Both the position numbers and the translations under genes were made by a program. A stretch of 64,000 nt of DNA from NCBI RefSeq assembly GCF_000719865.1, contig NZ_JOID01000012.1, positions 62,001 through 126,000 on the forward strand. The letters run 5' to 3'. This DNA is from Streptomyces albus subsp. albus (GTDB lineage: Bacteria; Actinomycetota; Actinomycetes; Streptomycetales; Streptomycetaceae). Of this stretch, positions 35,930-45,081 are shown one piece after another. The notes below the pieces were generated by a model. That model made no database searches, was not told the origin of the DNA, and saw only the letters and a program-made list of their open reading frames with translations. Within the stretch, counting starts at the first letter, position 1, and every line of letters starts with the position of its first letter.

Positions 35930-37684
35930 TCAGAACTCCCCGGTGCCGGAGCGGTCGGTGCGGACGCGTTCGAGAAGCAGCAGGGACACCGCGCACACCA
36001 GCATCAGGATCGTGCTGAGCGCCATCGCCTGCCCGTACGGCAGGGCGCCGGCCCGGCCCAGCAGCCGGGCCACGGCGACCGGAAGGGTGAGGGTGTCCGC
36101 GCGGGCGATGAAGACGGTCGCGCCGAACTCCCCGAGGGAGACGGCGAAGGCGAAGCCCGCGGCGACGAGCAGGGCCCGCCGCACCAGGGGCAGGTCCACC
36201 TCGCGCCAGGCGCGCAGCGGGGAGGCGCCCAGCACGGCGGCCGCCTCCCGCAGCCGCGGATCGACCGCGCGCAGGACGGGCAGCATGGTGCGGACGACGA
36301 ACGGCACTCCGACCAGCGCCTGTGCGAGCGGCACCAGGATCCATGTGGACCGCAGGTCGAGGGGTGGCTCGTCGAGCGCGATGAGGAAGCCGAAGCCGAC
36401 CGTCACCGCCGAGGTGCCCAGCGGCAGCATCAACAGCGCGTCGAAGCCCCGTACGAGCCGTCCGGCCCGCCGGGTCAGGGCCGCCGCGGCCAGACCGCCC
36501 ACCACCAGGGCGATCAGGGTGGCCACCGCCGCGAACGCCAGGGAGTTCCCCACGGCCTCCAGCGGCGCCACGGTGAACGTCCCGCCCTCCTCGGACCCCA
36601 GCGCCCGGTAGAAGGCGAAGCCGTAGCCGTCCGGCCCGTCCAGCGAGCGCTCCACGAGCACCCCCAGCGGCAGCAGGAGCAACAGCCCGACGACGGCCGC
36701 CGTGGAACCCAGCAGCGTCCACTGGCCGGCGCCGCGCGGACGGCGGGCGGTGTGCGCGGGATCGGCCAGCCGCAGCGCGCTCTCGCGCCGCCGCACCGTC
36801 CGGGCGTGCAGCAGGAGCAGACCGCCGGCGGCGCAGAACTGCAGCAGCGTCAGCACGGCCGCCGTCGGCAGGTCGAGCAGCTGAGCGGTCTGCCGGTAGA
36901 TCTCGGTCTCCAGGGTCGAGTAGCGCGGACCGCCGAGAATCTGGACCACTCCGAAGGAGGTGAAGGTGAACAGGAAGACCATCAGCGCCGCGGCGGCGAC
37001 GGCGGGCGCCAGCGCGGGCAGGGTGATCCGGCGCCAGGCGGCGAGGCGGCTCGCGCCGAGCACCCGCGCGGCCTCCTCCTGGCGCGGGTCGAGCTGCGCC
37101 CACAGACCGCCGACCGTCCGGACGACGACGGCGTAGTTGAAGAACACGTGAGCGAGCAGGATCGCCCACACCGTGGTGTCCAGCCGGACGCCCCACAGCT
37201 CGTCCAGCAGCCCGCCGCGGCCCAGCAGCGCCAGGAAGGCCGAACCGGCCACGACGGTGGGCAGGACGAACGGCACCACCACCAGGGCCCGCAGCAGCCG
37301 CTTGCCGGGAAAGTCGAGACGGGCGAAGACATAGGCGCCCGGCAGCGCGACGGCCAGGGTCAGCGCCGTGGACGCCGCGGCCTGCCACGCGGTGAACCAG
37401 AGCACGTCGAGGACGAGCGGGTCCGTGAGCACCGCGCCCGCCCGGCCGAACTGCCACCGCCCCCCGTCGCGGAGGCCGCGGGCCACGATCGCGGCCACCG
37501 GGTGGACGAAGAACAGCGCGAAGAAGGCCACCGGGACGGCCATCAGCGCGAGCCGGAACCCGGTGCCGGAGAAGCGGCCCGGAACCCCGCGTCCCGGCCG
37601 CCCCGCCCGTGACGGCGGAGGCGGCGGAGCGTGCGGTGCCGGGGACGGAGACGGGGAGGGGCCCGCCTCCGTCCCGGAGGTCAC
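35930..37684 (-). CDS. thiP: thiamine-type ABC importer permease (two fused permease domains)
   Basis: 584-residue permease with two tandem six-helix units, the usual ThiP/FbpB layout. The EAA loops are seen as EEAARVLGASRLAAWRRITLPAL (about 200) and REAAAVLGASPLRAWREVDLPLV (about 480). The chosen GTG at 37684 overlaps the ThiB stop (GTGA), matching the coupled style of the operon; GTG 37717 and ATG 37705 are in-frame alternatives that would overlap thiB more. It forms the membrane channel between ThiB and ThiQ. Confidence 0.88.
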   Translation of the reverse strand: MTSGTEAGPSPSPSPAPHAPPPPPSRAGRPGRGVPGRFSGTGFRLALMAVPVAFFALFFVHPVAAIVARGLRDGGRWQFGRAGAVLTDPLVLDVLWFTAWQAAASTALTLAVALPGAYVFARLDFPGKRLLRALVVVPFVLPTVVAGSAFLALLGRGGLLDELWGVRLDTTVWAILLAHVFFNYAVVVRTVGGLWAQLDPRQEEAARVLGASRLAAWRRITLPALAPAVAAAALMVFLFTFTSFGVVQILGGPRYSTLETEIYRQTAQLLDLPTAAVLTLLQFCAAGGLLLLHARTVRRRESALRLADPAHTARRPRGAGQWTLLGSTAAVVGLLLLLPLGVLVERSLDGPDGYGFAFYRALGSEEGGTFTVAPLEAVGNSLAFAAVATLIALVVGGLAAAALTRRAGRLVRGFDALLMLPLGTSAVTVGFGFLIALDEPPLDLRSTWILVPLAQALVGVPFVVRTMLPVLRAVDPRLREAAAVLGASPLRAWREVDLPLVRRALLVAAGFAFAVSLGEFGATVFIARADTLTLPVAVARLLGRAGALPYGQAMALSTILMLVCAVSLLLLERVRTDRSGTGEF

Positions 37685-38775
37685 CTCGGGACGAGCCGGG
37701 ACCATGCCTTGACCCACCGCTCACGGTTCTCGGCGATCTTCTCGGGGGGCAGCGACGCGGGCTTCTCGATCTTCTCCCCGTACCGGGTGAAGACCTCCGG
37801 CAGCTTGACGTCCGACCGCGCCGGGTGGACGAACATCTGCAGCGGCACGTCCTCCTGGAAGGTCTCGCTCAGCAGGAAGTCCAGCAGTTCCTTGCCGCCC
37901 TCGGGGTTCTCCGCGCCGTCCAGCAGCCCGGCGAACTCGGTCTGCCGGAAGCAGGTGCCCTTCGCCACCCCCGTCGGCCCCTCCTCGGGCAGCGGGTCCT
38001 GTCCCAGCACCTCGGCGGGCGGGCTGGAGGCGTACGAGACGACGAGCGGCTTGTCGCCCTTGCCCTTGCCGCCGCCGGAACCGGAGAAGCGGTCGTTGTA
38101 CGCCTGCTCCCAGCCGTCCACCACCTCGACGCCGTTGGCCTTCAGCTTCTTCCAGTAGTCCTGCCAGCCGTCGTCGCCGTACTCGGCCGCGGTGGCGAGG
38201 AGGAAGCCCAGCCCCGGCGAGGAGGTGGCGGCGTTCTCGGTGACCAGCAGGTCCTTGTAGGCCGGCTTCACCAGGTCGTCGAGGGTCTCCGGCGGCGCCA
38301 GCCGCTGCTTCTCGAACCAGCCGCGGTCGTAGTTGACGCAGATGTCGCCGAAGTCGACGGGCGTGACCCGGTGCTCGCTCCGGTCGAGCTGGAGCTCCTC
38401 CGGGACCTTCTCCAGGCCCCTGGCCTCGTACGGCGCGAAGACCCCGTGGTCGAGGGCGCGCGAGAGCAGGGTGTTGTCGACACCGAAGAGGACGTCGCCC
38501 TGGGGGTTGCCCCGGGACAGCACGGCCTGGTTGACGGTGGTGCCGGCGTCGCCGCCCCGCAGGACCTCGACCTTGCGGCCGGTCTGCTCGGTGAACTCCT
38601 TCAGCACGTCGTCGGAGACGGCGAACGAGTCATGGGTGACCAGCGTGACGGCCGCCGGCACGCCGCCGTCCTTCCCGGCCGGATCACCGGAGCCGCCGCA
38701 CGCGGCGAGCGAGGTGATGCCCAGCGCGGTGACGAGCAGCGCGGCCGCGGACCGTCCGCGCGGATGCGTGGTCAT
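37681..38775 (-). CDS. thiB: thiamine-binding lipoprotein
   Basis: 364-residue substrate-binding lipoprotein. The signal peptide ends in the lipobox SLAAC with Cys26. The binding fold matches the ThiB/iron-binding type: VTLVTHDSFAVSDDVLKEFTEQTGRKVEVL, GDVLFGVDNTLLSRALDHGVF, YDRGWF and VVSYASSPPAEV. The ThiB assignment rests on these segments and on the TPP riboswitch 53 nt upstream. ATG at 38775 follows GGGAGG. Transport would be switched off when TPP is plentiful. Confidence 0.9.
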   Translation of the reverse strand: MTTHPRGRSAAALLVTALGITSLAACGGSGDPAGKDGGVPAAVTLVTHDSFAVSDDVLKEFTEQTGRKVEVLRGGDAGTTVNQAVLSRGNPQGDVLFGVDNTLLSRALDHGVFAPYEARGLEKVPEELQLDRSEHRVTPVDFGDICVNYDRGWFEKQRLAPPETLDDLVKPAYKDLLVTENAATSSPGLGFLLATAAEYGDDGWQDYWKKLKANGVEVVDGWEQAYNDRFSGSGGGKGKGDKPLVVSYASSPPAEVLGQDPLPEEGPTGVAKGTCFRQTEFAGLLDGAENPEGGKELLDFLLSETFQEDVPLQMFVHPARSDVKLPEVFTRYGEKIEKPASLPPEKIAENRERWVKAWSRLVPR

Positions 38776-38827
38776 GAGTGGTGCCTCCCCTGAAGCGGGC
38801 AGGGCACGACAGCTTGTCGAGTGGTGA

Positions 38828-38916
38828 CCGAACTCCCTACGCCGGTATGACCCGGTTCAGGTTCGAGGGTCTGCGGCTGCTGCCGCACTCTCAGCGCTGT
38901 GCGCTCCCCTGTCGGA
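38828..38916 (-). promoter_or_regulatory. TPP riboswitch (thi box)
   Basis: Read on the minus strand, the region shows the conserved core elements in order: GGGGAGC, CTGAGAG, ACCCTCGAACCTGA, CCGGGTCATACCGG and CGTAGGGAG. The ends can pair (CCGAC with GTTCGG) as the closing P1 helix. It lies upstream of thiB, so TPP binding should lower expression of the importer, probably at translation since the ribosome site follows within 40 nt. It begins just beyond the rlmN stop. Confidence 0.93.
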
Positions 38917-38939
38917 ATAGACGTTCGAAAACGACGATA

Positions 38940-40046
38940 TCAGCGCTCCGCGGCGGCCAGCTGACCGCATGCGCCGTCGATCTCCTGGCCGCGGGTGTCC
39001 CGGACGGTCACCGGCACCCGGTGCGCCTCCAGCGCGGCCACGAACGCCTTCTCGTCCTCGGGGCGCGAAGCCGTCCACTTCGAGCCGGGCGTCGGGTTCA
39101 GCGGGATGAGGTTCACGTGCACCCGGCGGCCCTTGAGCAGCCGGCCGAGCAGATCGCCCCGCCAGGCCTGGTCGTTGATGTCCCGGATCAGCGCGTACTC
39201 GATGGAGATCCGGCGGCCGGACTTCTCGGCGTACTCCCAGGCCGCGTCGAGCACTTCGCGCACCTTCCACCGGGTGTTGACCGGCACGAGGGTGTCGCGG
39301 AGCTCGTCGTCCGGGGCGTGCAGCGAGACCGCGAGCCGGCAGGTGAAGCCCTCGTCGGCGAACCGCAGCATCGCCGGGACCAGGCCGACGGTGGAGACGG
39401 TGATGCCGCGCTGCGACAGCCCGAGGCCGTCCGGCGCGGGGTCGGTGAGCCGCCGGATGGCGCCGACGACGCGGTTGTAGTTGGCGAGCGGCTCGCCCAT
39501 CCCCATGAAGACGATGTTCGACAGCCGGGCCGGCCCGCCGGGGATTTCCCCGTCCCGCAGCGCCCGCATGCCGTCGACGATCTGGTGCACGATCTCGGCG
39601 GTGGACAGGTTGCGGTCGAGACCGGCCTGGCCGGTGGCGCAGAAGGGGCAGTTCATCCCGCAGCCGGCCTGCGAGGAGACACACATGGTCACCCGGTCCG
39701 GGTAGCGCATCAGGACCGACTCGACGAGCGTGCCGTCGAAGAGCCGCCACAGCGTCTTGCGGGTGGTGTCGTCGTCGCAGCTGATGTGCCGTACGACGCT
39801 CATGAGGTCGGGCAGCAGCTCGGCCGCGAGCTTCTCGCGGGCGGCCGCGGGGATGTCCGTCCACGCCGCCGGGTCGTCGGCGTACCGGGCGAAGTAGTGA
39901 CGCGAGACCTGGCCGGCCCGGAACGGCTTCTCGCCGATCGCCGCCACGGCGTCACGGCGCTCGGCGGGGCTGAGGTCGGCAAGATGCCGCGGCGGCTTCT
40001 TGGCCCCGCGCGGCACGGCAAAGGTGAGTTCTCCGGGCTTAGGCAT
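38940..40046 (-). CDS. rlmN: 23S rRNA (adenine2503-C2)/tRNA (A37) methyltransferase
   Basis: 368-residue radical SAM enzyme that methylates A2503 of 23S rRNA and A37 of some tRNAs. The [4Fe-4S] motif is [12 protein letters not shown] (CxxxCxxC, about 128), with upstream SSQAGC, the conserved [10 protein letters not shown], and the second catalytic cysteine in [14 protein letters not shown] near the C-terminus. ATG at 40046 follows GGAGG. It is upstream of the thiBPQ unit but separated from it by the riboswitch. A terminator at 40139-40178 isolates it from cdsA. Confidence 0.96.
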   Translation of the reverse strand: MPKPGELTFAVPRGAKKPPRHLADLSPAERRDAVAAIGEKPFRAGQVSRHYFARYADDPAAWTDIPAAAREKLAAELLPDLMSVVRHISCDDDTTRKTLWRLFDGTLVESVLMRYPDRVTMCVSSQAGCGMNCPFCATGQAGLDRNLSTAEIVHQIVDGMRALRDGEIPGGPARLSNIVFMGMGEPLANYNRVVGAIRRLTDPAPDGLGLSQRGITVSTVGLVPAMLRFADEGFTCRLAVSLHAPDDELRDTLVPVNTRWKVREVLDAAWEYAEKSGRRISIEYALIRDINDQAWRGDLLGRLLKGRRVHVNLIPLNPTPGSKWTASRPEDEKAFVAALEAHRVPVTVRDTRGQEIDGACGQLAAAER

Positions 40047-40138
40047 GATTCCTCCAGTGTCGCAGACGCGACGGAGTGCCCCGGAGCCCCGCGGAGGGGG
40101 TCCCGGTCACCGGCCGCGGCCCGCCCGCCCGATACGCC

Positions 40139-40178
40139 TGCGAGGCCCCCGCCGGACCGCTCCGGCAGGGGCCTCGCA
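40139..40178 (-). terminator. terminator of the frr-cdsA unit
   Basis: An 18-bp stem (40139-40156 with 40161-40178) carries one mismatch and a 4-nt loop. It lies 19 nt after the cdsA stop. Confidence 0.85.
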
Positions 40179-40196
40179 CGCGTCGTCGTGCCCGGT

Positions 40197-41276
40197 TCAG
40201 CCGGAGCCCGTGAAGACCACCAGCAGCAGCCACGCCACCGGAGCGGTGGGCAGGAGTGAGTCCAGGCGGTCCATGATCCCGCCGTGGCCGGGGAGCAGCG
40301 TGCCCATGTCCTTGATCCCGAGGTCCCGCTTGATCATGGACTCCCCGAGGTCGCCCAGGGTGGCGCTGCCCGCGACCGCCAGGCCGAGCAGCAGGCCCTC
40401 CCACCAACTGCCGCCGTCGATCAGGAACTCCACGCACAGCGCGCCGGCCACCATGGAGAAGCCGACCGCCCCGAGGAGCCCCTCGCGCGTCTTGCCGGGG
40501 CTGATGCGCGGGGCGAGCTTGTGCGTGCCGAAGCGCCAGCCGACGGCATAGGCACCCGTGTCGCTGACCACGGTGAGCACCAGGAAGACCAGCACCCACC
40601 AGGCCCCGTCGTCCGCGGCCAGCATCAACGCCACGAAGGTGGCGAGGAACGGCACGTAGAACGCCGCGAAGAGACCGGCCGTGACGTCACGGAGGTAGTT
40701 CTCCGGGGCGTCCGTCATCCGCCACGCCAGGACGGCCACCGCGGTGAGCGCCATGGCCACCCACGCGCCCTCCGGGCCCCGCAGGTACCCGGCGACGACC
40801 ATGGCGACGCCACCGACCGCCAGCGGCACCAGCGGCGCGCGGATGCCCTTCTGCTCGCGCAGCCGGGAGGTCAGCTCCCACAGGCCGACCACGACCGCGG
40901 CCGCGATCACGCCGACGAAGACGTCCTTGACGAAGAACAGCGAAGCGAGGATCACCGCCCCGAGGCCGACCCCCACGCCGATCGCGGCCCGCAGATCGCG
41001 GCCCGCCCGCTTGCGCGGCGGCGTGGCGGGGGACGGATGGGCGCCGACCGGCCGGTTCTCATGGACCGGGGGGCCGCTCGGTCGAGCGGCCCCCCGGCCG
41101 AGTCCGTCACGGTCGTCCTGGTCGCCGCCTGCGGGGGGCACGATGGGCATGGGCCGAGTCTGCGCCGCATCGTCCGCCCCGCGCGGGGGACCCGCCGCAG
41201 GAGGCCGCACGGGCCCCTGACCGGGCGGTCCCCCGTAGCCTGCGTGCGGCGGGGCGCCCCGGGAAGAGTCGTTCAT
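40197..41276 (-). CDS. cdsA: phosphatidate cytidylyltransferase
   Basis: 359-residue membrane enzyme making CDP-diacylglycerol from phosphatidate and CTP. A long disordered Pro/Gly-rich N-terminus (about 90 residues) precedes eight or so helices. The family signature is SMIKRDLGIKDMGTLLPGHGGIMDRLDSL near residue 315, with SDTGAYAVGWRFG earlier. Its ATG overlaps the frr stop by one base (TGATG), so it is coupled to frr, the usual bacterial order pyrH-frr-cdsA. Confidence 0.95.
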   Translation of the reverse strand: MNDSSRGAPPHAGYGGPPGQGPVRPPAAGPPRGADDAAQTRPMPIVPPAGGDQDDRDGLGRGAARPSGPPVHENRPVGAHPSPATPPRKRAGRDLRAAIGVGVGLGAVILASLFFVKDVFVGVIAAAVVVGLWELTSRLREQKGIRAPLVPLAVGGVAMVVAGYLRGPEGAWVAMALTAVAVLAWRMTDAPENYLRDVTAGLFAAFYVPFLATFVALMLAADDGAWWVLVFLVLTVVSDTGAYAVGWRFGTHKLAPRISPGKTREGLLGAVGFSMVAGALCVEFLIDGGSWWEGLLLGLAVAGSATLGDLGESMIKRDLGIKDMGTLLPGHGGIMDRLDSLLPTAPVAWLLLVVFTGSG

Positions 41277-41833
41277 CAGACCTCGAGCAGCTCGGCTTCC
41301 TTGTGCTTGAGCAGCTCGTCCACCTGCGCCACGTACTTCGCGGTGGTGTCGTCGAGCTCCTTCTCGGCGCGGCGGCCCTCGTCCTCGCCGACCTCGCCGT
41401 CCTTGATGAACTTGTCGATGGTCTCCTTGGCCTTGCGCCGGACGCTGCGGATCGAGATCTTCGCGTCCTCGGCCTTGTGCTTGGCGACCTTGATGTACTC
41501 CTTGCGGCGCTCCTGCGTCAGCTCGGGGAACACCACGCGGATGATGCTGCCGTCGTTGCTCGGGTTGACCCCGAGGTCGGAGTCGCGGATCGCCTGCTCG
41601 ATGTTGCGCAGCGCGCTCTTGTCGAACGGGGTCACCACGGCCATCCGCGGCTCCGGGACCGAGAACGACGCCAGCTGGTTGATCGGCGTCATCGCCCCGT
41701 AGTAGTCCGCCACGATCTTGTTGAACATCGCCGGGTGCGCACGGCCGGTGCGGATCGCGGCGAAGTCCTCCTTGGCGACCACGACGGCCTTCTCCATCTT
41801 CTCCTCGGCTTCGAGGAGGGTCTCTTCGATCAC
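41276..41833 (-). CDS. frr: ribosome recycling factor
   Basis: 185-residue RRF that, with EF-G, splits post-termination ribosomes. Full-length family match with [11 protein letters not shown], the hinge region and [28 protein letters not shown] and [21 protein letters not shown] at 41833 is favoured over GTG 41836 by spacing from AGGAG and by the expected N-terminus (M)[12 protein letters not shown]. It follows pyrH in the operon. Confidence 0.97.
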   Translation of the reverse strand: MIEETLLEAEEKMEKAVVVAKEDFAAIRTGRAHPAMFNKIVADYYGAMTPINQLASFSVPEPRMAVVTPFDKSALRNIEQAIRDSDLGVNPSNDGSIIRVVFPELTQERRKEYIKVAKHKAEDAKISIRSVRRKAKETIDKFIKDGEVGEDEGRRAEKELDDTTAKYVAQVDELLKHKEAELLEV

Positions 41834-41948
41834 CACTTGCTCCTGGTGTTATCAGTAAGCAGAGCCTCGCCCCTGCGCGCGTCTACTCCTGCACGGTGTC
41901 CGACCGGCAGGCTGTTGTCCATCCCCGTATCGGGCCGGACCTCCCGGG

Positions 41949-42716
41949 TCAGGCCCTGGTCGCTTGGTCGCTCACCAGCGTGCCGATCTTCTCACCCTTC
42001 ACCGCGCGCGCGATATTGCCCTCGGTGAGAAGTTCGAAGACGAGAATCGGCAGCTTGTTGTCCATGCACAGGGTGATGGCGGTGGCGTCGGCGACCTTGA
42101 GGCCGCGGGTGATGACCTCGCTGTACTCGAGGGCGTCGAACTTCACCGCGTCGGGGTTCTTCCGCGGGTCCGAGTCGTAGACCCCGTCCACGCCGTTCTT
42201 GCCCATCAGCAGGGCTTGCGCGTCGATTTCGAGCGCGCGCTGGGCGGCGGTGGTGTCGGTGGAGAAGTACGGCATCCCCATGCCGGCGCCGAAGATGACG
42301 ACGCGCCCCTTCTCCAGGTGCCGCACCGCCCGGAGCGGGATGTACGGCTCCGCGACCTGGCCCATCGTGATGGCGGTCTGGACGCGGGAGTCTATTCCCT
42401 CCTTCTCCAGGAAGTCCTGTAGGGCCAGGCAGTTCATCACCGTGCCCAGCATGCCCATGTAGTCGGAGCGGGCCCGGTCCATGCCGCGCTGCTGGAGTTC
42501 CGCGCCCCGGAAGAAGTTGCCGCCGCCGATGACGACGGCGATCTCGGCGCCGTCCCGGACGACGGCGGCGATCTCCCGGGCCATCTTGTGCACAACGTCC
42601 GGGTCGACGCCGAGGCCGCCCCCGCCGGCGAAGGCCTCGCCGGACAGCTTCAGCAGAAACCGGCCCCGCTGGGGACCGTGATCGGGTTTACCGGCCTTGT
42701 CGGCGTCCTGATTCAT
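41949..42716 (-). CDS. pyrH: UMP kinase
   Basis: 255-residue hexameric UMP kinase (UMP to UDP). Seen are [77 protein letters not shown] and [16 protein letters not shown] at 42716 follows GAGGAGAT. A hairpin upstream (42738-42796) separates it from tsf. It leads the pyrH-frr-cdsA group. Confidence 0.97.
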   Translation of the reverse strand: MNQDADKAGKPDHGPQRGRFLLKLSGEAFAGGGGLGVDPDVVHKMAREIAAVVRDGAEIAVVIGGGNFFRGAELQQRGMDRARSDYMGMLGTVMNCLALQDFLEKEGIDSRVQTAITMGQVAEPYIPLRAVRHLEKGRVVIFGAGMGMPYFSTDTTAAQRALEIDAQALLMGKNGVDGVYDSDPRKNPDAVKFDALEYSEVITRGLKVADATAITLCMDNKLPILVFELLTEGNIARAVKGEKIGTLVSDQATRA

Positions 42717-42737
42717 GGAGATCTCCTCGTGCACAGA

Positions 42738-42796
42738 CGAAGAAGGCCACTGCCGTGCGGGGTCTGCTCGATCCCTCTGCGGCAATGGCCTCCTCG
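42738..42796 (-). terminator. hairpin between tsf and pyrH
   Basis: Arms 42738-42755 and 42780-42796 are nearly complementary (core GGCCACTGCCG against CGGCAATGGCC) with a 24-nt loop. Likely the terminator or attenuator that ends most rpsB-tsf transcripts. Confidence 0.65.
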
Positions 42797-42882
42797 TCAC
42801 CTCTGCGGCCGTCCGGCACGCGGCCGGCCGGCTGCCCCCGACCTTAGCGGCGGCGGGCGCTTTCCGCTGTCGCTGACCGGAC

Positions 42883-43719
42883 TCAGGCGCCGACGCGGAT
42901 GCGGGCGAAGCGCTTCAGCGTGACACCGGCCTCGTCCAGGACCTTCTGGACGGTCTTCTTGTTGTCCTTGGCGAACGCCTGGTCGAGGAGGCAGTTCTCC
43001 TTGAAGAAGCCGTTCACCCGGCCCTCGACGATCTTCGGCAGGGCGCCCTCCGGCTTGCCCTCCTCGCGCGCGGTGGCCTCGGCGACGCGACGCTCGTTCT
43101 CGACCGTCTCGGCCGGGATCTGGTCGCGGGAGAGGTACTTCGGACCGAACGCGGCGATGTGCTGCGCGATGTCCTTGGCGACCTCGGCGTTCTCCTGGTC
43201 GAGTTCGACGAGGACGCCGACCTGCGGCGGGAGGTCCGGGCTGGTGCGGTGCATGTACGTGGCGACGAAGCCGCCGGCGAACTGCGCGAACCGGTCCAGG
43301 ACGATCTTCTCGCCGAGGGTGGCGTTGGCCTCGTCCACGTACGCCTGGACGGTCTTGCCGGACTCGATCTCGGAGGCGAGCAGCGCCTCCAGGTCGGCCG
43401 GGGAGGTCTTGGCGACGTGCGCGGCCAGCGCGTCGGCGACGGCGAGGAACTTGTCGCCCTTGGCGACGAAGTCGGTCTCGCACTTCAGCTCCAGCAGAAC
43501 GCCGGACTTGCTGTCGTCCGCGATGAGGGAGACGACGGCACCGTTCTCGGCGCTGCGGCCCTCGCGCTTGGCCACGCCCTTCTGGCCCTTGACGCGCAGG
43601 ATCTCGACGGCCTTGTCGACGTTGCCCTCGGCCTCGTCCAGCGCCTTCTTGCAGTCCATCATGCCGGCGCCGGTGAGCTCACGGAGCTTCTTGACGTCAG
43701 CGGCGGTGAAGTTCGCCAT
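42883..43719 (-). CDS. tsf: elongation factor Ts
   Basis: 278-residue nucleotide-exchange factor for EF-Tu. The N-terminal UBA-like domain ([26 protein letters not shown]) is followed by the core with [14 protein letters not shown], whose TDF motif contacts EF-Tu. Full-length actinobacterial form. It contains by chance GAAGCGCTTC (42907-42916) in the codons for its C-terminal KRFARIR region. It lies downstream of rpsB in the usual order. Confidence 0.97.
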   Translation of the reverse strand: MANFTAADVKKLRELTGAGMMDCKKALDEAEGNVDKAVEILRVKGQKGVAKREGRSAENGAVVSLIADDSKSGVLLELKCETDFVAKGDKFLAVADALAAHVAKTSPADLEALLASEIESGKTVQAYVDEANATLGEKIVLDRFAQFAGGFVATYMHRTSPDLPPQVGVLVELDQENAEVAKDIAQHIAAFGPKYLSRDQIPAETVENERRVAEATAREEGKPEGALPKIVEGRVNGFFKENCLLDQAFAKDNKKTVQKVLDEAGVTLKRFARIRVGA

Positions 43720-43766
43720 GGTCTGTCAATCTCTTCTCGAAAGTCGATCGATCGGATCTACGGGTG

Positions 43767-43795
43767 GACGGCGGGGGCACCGGGCCCCCGCCGTC
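43767..43795 (-). terminator. rpsB-tsf intergenic hairpin
   Basis: A perfect 12-bp stem (43767-43778 with 43784-43795) and 5-nt loop lie between rpsB and tsf. Probably a partial terminator that sets the ratio of S2 to EF-Ts. Confidence 0.75.
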
Positions 43796-43814
43796 ATCAG
43801 CCGTGACGCTGGGG

Positions 43815-44732
43815 TCAGGCCTTCTCGGCGTCCGCGGCCGGAGCCTCGGCGGCCGGAGCCTCCGCGGCGGGGGCCTCGGCAGCGGGAGCCTCGGCGGCGG
43901 GGGCCTCGGCCGGCTTCTCGGCCTCGGCGGCGGCCGGCTGCTCGGCAGCCTTCTTGTCGCCGCCCTCCAGGAGGTCGCGCTCCCACTCGGCCAGCGGCTC
44001 GCCGGCCTTCTCACCCGGCTTCTGGTCACCGGTGGCCGCGCCGGAGCGGGCGATGAGGCCCTCGGCGGCGGCGTCGGCGATCACGCGGGTGAGCAGGGTG
44101 ACGGAGCGAATCGCGTCGTCGTTGCCCGGGATCTTGTAGTCGACCTCGTCCGGGTCGCAGTTGGTGTCGAGGATCGCGACCACCGGGATGTTGAGCTTGC
44201 GCGCCTCACCGACGGCGATGTGCTCCTTCTTGGTGTCCACGATCCAGACGGCGCTGGGCACCTTCTGCATCTCGCGGATACCGCCGAGGGTCTTCTCCAG
44301 CTTCGCCTTCTCGCGGGAGAGGACGAGCAGTTCCTTCTTGGTGAGGCCGGAGGCGGCCACGTCCTCGAAGTCGATCTGCTCGAGCTCCTTGAGGCGCTGC
44401 AGACGCTTGTAGACGGTCGAGAAGTTGGTGAGCATGCCGCCCAGCCAGCGCTGGTTGACGTACGGCATGCCGACACGGGTCGCCTGCTCCGCGATGGCTT
44501 CCTGCGCCTGCTTCTTGGTGCCGACGAACATGATGGAACCGCCGTGCGCGACGGTCTCCTTGACGAACTCGTAGGCGCGGTCGATGTACGACAGCGACTG
44601 GAGCAGGTCGATGATGTAGATGCCGTTGCGCTCCGTGAAGATGAAACGCTTCATCTTCGGGTTCCAACGGCGGGTCTGGTGCCCGAAGTGGACGCCGCTC
44701 TCCAGCAGCTCCCGCATCGTGACGACGGCCAT
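43815..44732 (-). CDS. rpsB: 30S ribosomal protein S2
   Basis: 305-residue S2. The core matches throughout ([51 protein letters not shown], IDTxx-type [16 protein letters not shown]). Beyond residue 245 it has an Ala/Pro/Glu-rich tail with repeated APAAE units, typical of actinobacterial S2. ATG at 44732 follows AAGGAG; an in-frame upstream extension lacks a ribosome site. Confidence 0.97.
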   Translation of the reverse strand: MAVVTMRELLESGVHFGHQTRRWNPKMKRFIFTERNGIYIIDLLQSLSYIDRAYEFVKETVAHGGSIMFVGTKKQAQEAIAEQATRVGMPYVNQRWLGGMLTNFSTVYKRLQRLKELEQIDFEDVAASGLTKKELLVLSREKAKLEKTLGGIREMQKVPSAVWIVDTKKEHIAVGEARKLNIPVVAILDTNCDPDEVDYKIPGNDDAIRSVTLLTRVIADAAAEGLIARSGAATGDQKPGEKAGEPLAEWERDLLEGGDKKAAEQPAAAEAEKPAEAPAAEAPAAEAPAAEAPAAEAPAADAEKA

Positions 44733-45081
44733 GGCCGCACTCCTTGACATTCTCGGTTCCACCGCGGCCGGGCGGCCGCCGTGCCTGACGCCCCGGCGCG
44801 CCGTGCCGCGGAAAGCATCTTCCGAGGACCGAGGGACGCGGCCACCGTGCTGCCTGAGAGGTCTGACGCGACGGTGGCGGGGCGTGCGAAGTCGATCCGG
44901 TCACCCGGATCGCCACCAGAAGTGTACGGGACGGCCGCACCCCCGGACGACACGGACGGGACCGGTCCGGTGAGGGGCACGACCCCCCGGAGCCGGCGCC
45001 GAGTTGTCCACAACCGGCCGGTAATCCACAGGTTGCGACCAAGATCCGCGCGGCGCCCGGCGGATGCGGGACCCTCGCCCC
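44733..45081. other. rpsB leader and divergent region
   Basis: 349 nt between rpsB and the M23 peptidase gene. In the rpsB leader, GCCACCGT (44841-44848) and ACGGTGGC (44871-44878) form a perfect 8-bp stem. TACACT on the minus strand (44926-44921) could be the rpsB -10 box. Near the peptidase side the DNA has no assigned motif. Confidence 0.45.

Noticed and set aside
42907..42916. A fifth GAAGCGCTTC palindrome
   Set aside because: It lies inside the tsf coding sequence near the C-terminus, far from any promoter, and the bases follow normal codon choice for Leu-Lys-Arg-Phe. Chance occurrence is the simplest reading.
44640..44655. GATGAAACGCTTCATC, resembling a LacI-type operator
   Set aside because: It is within the invariant KMKRFIF codons of rpsB and has a non-palindromic centre.
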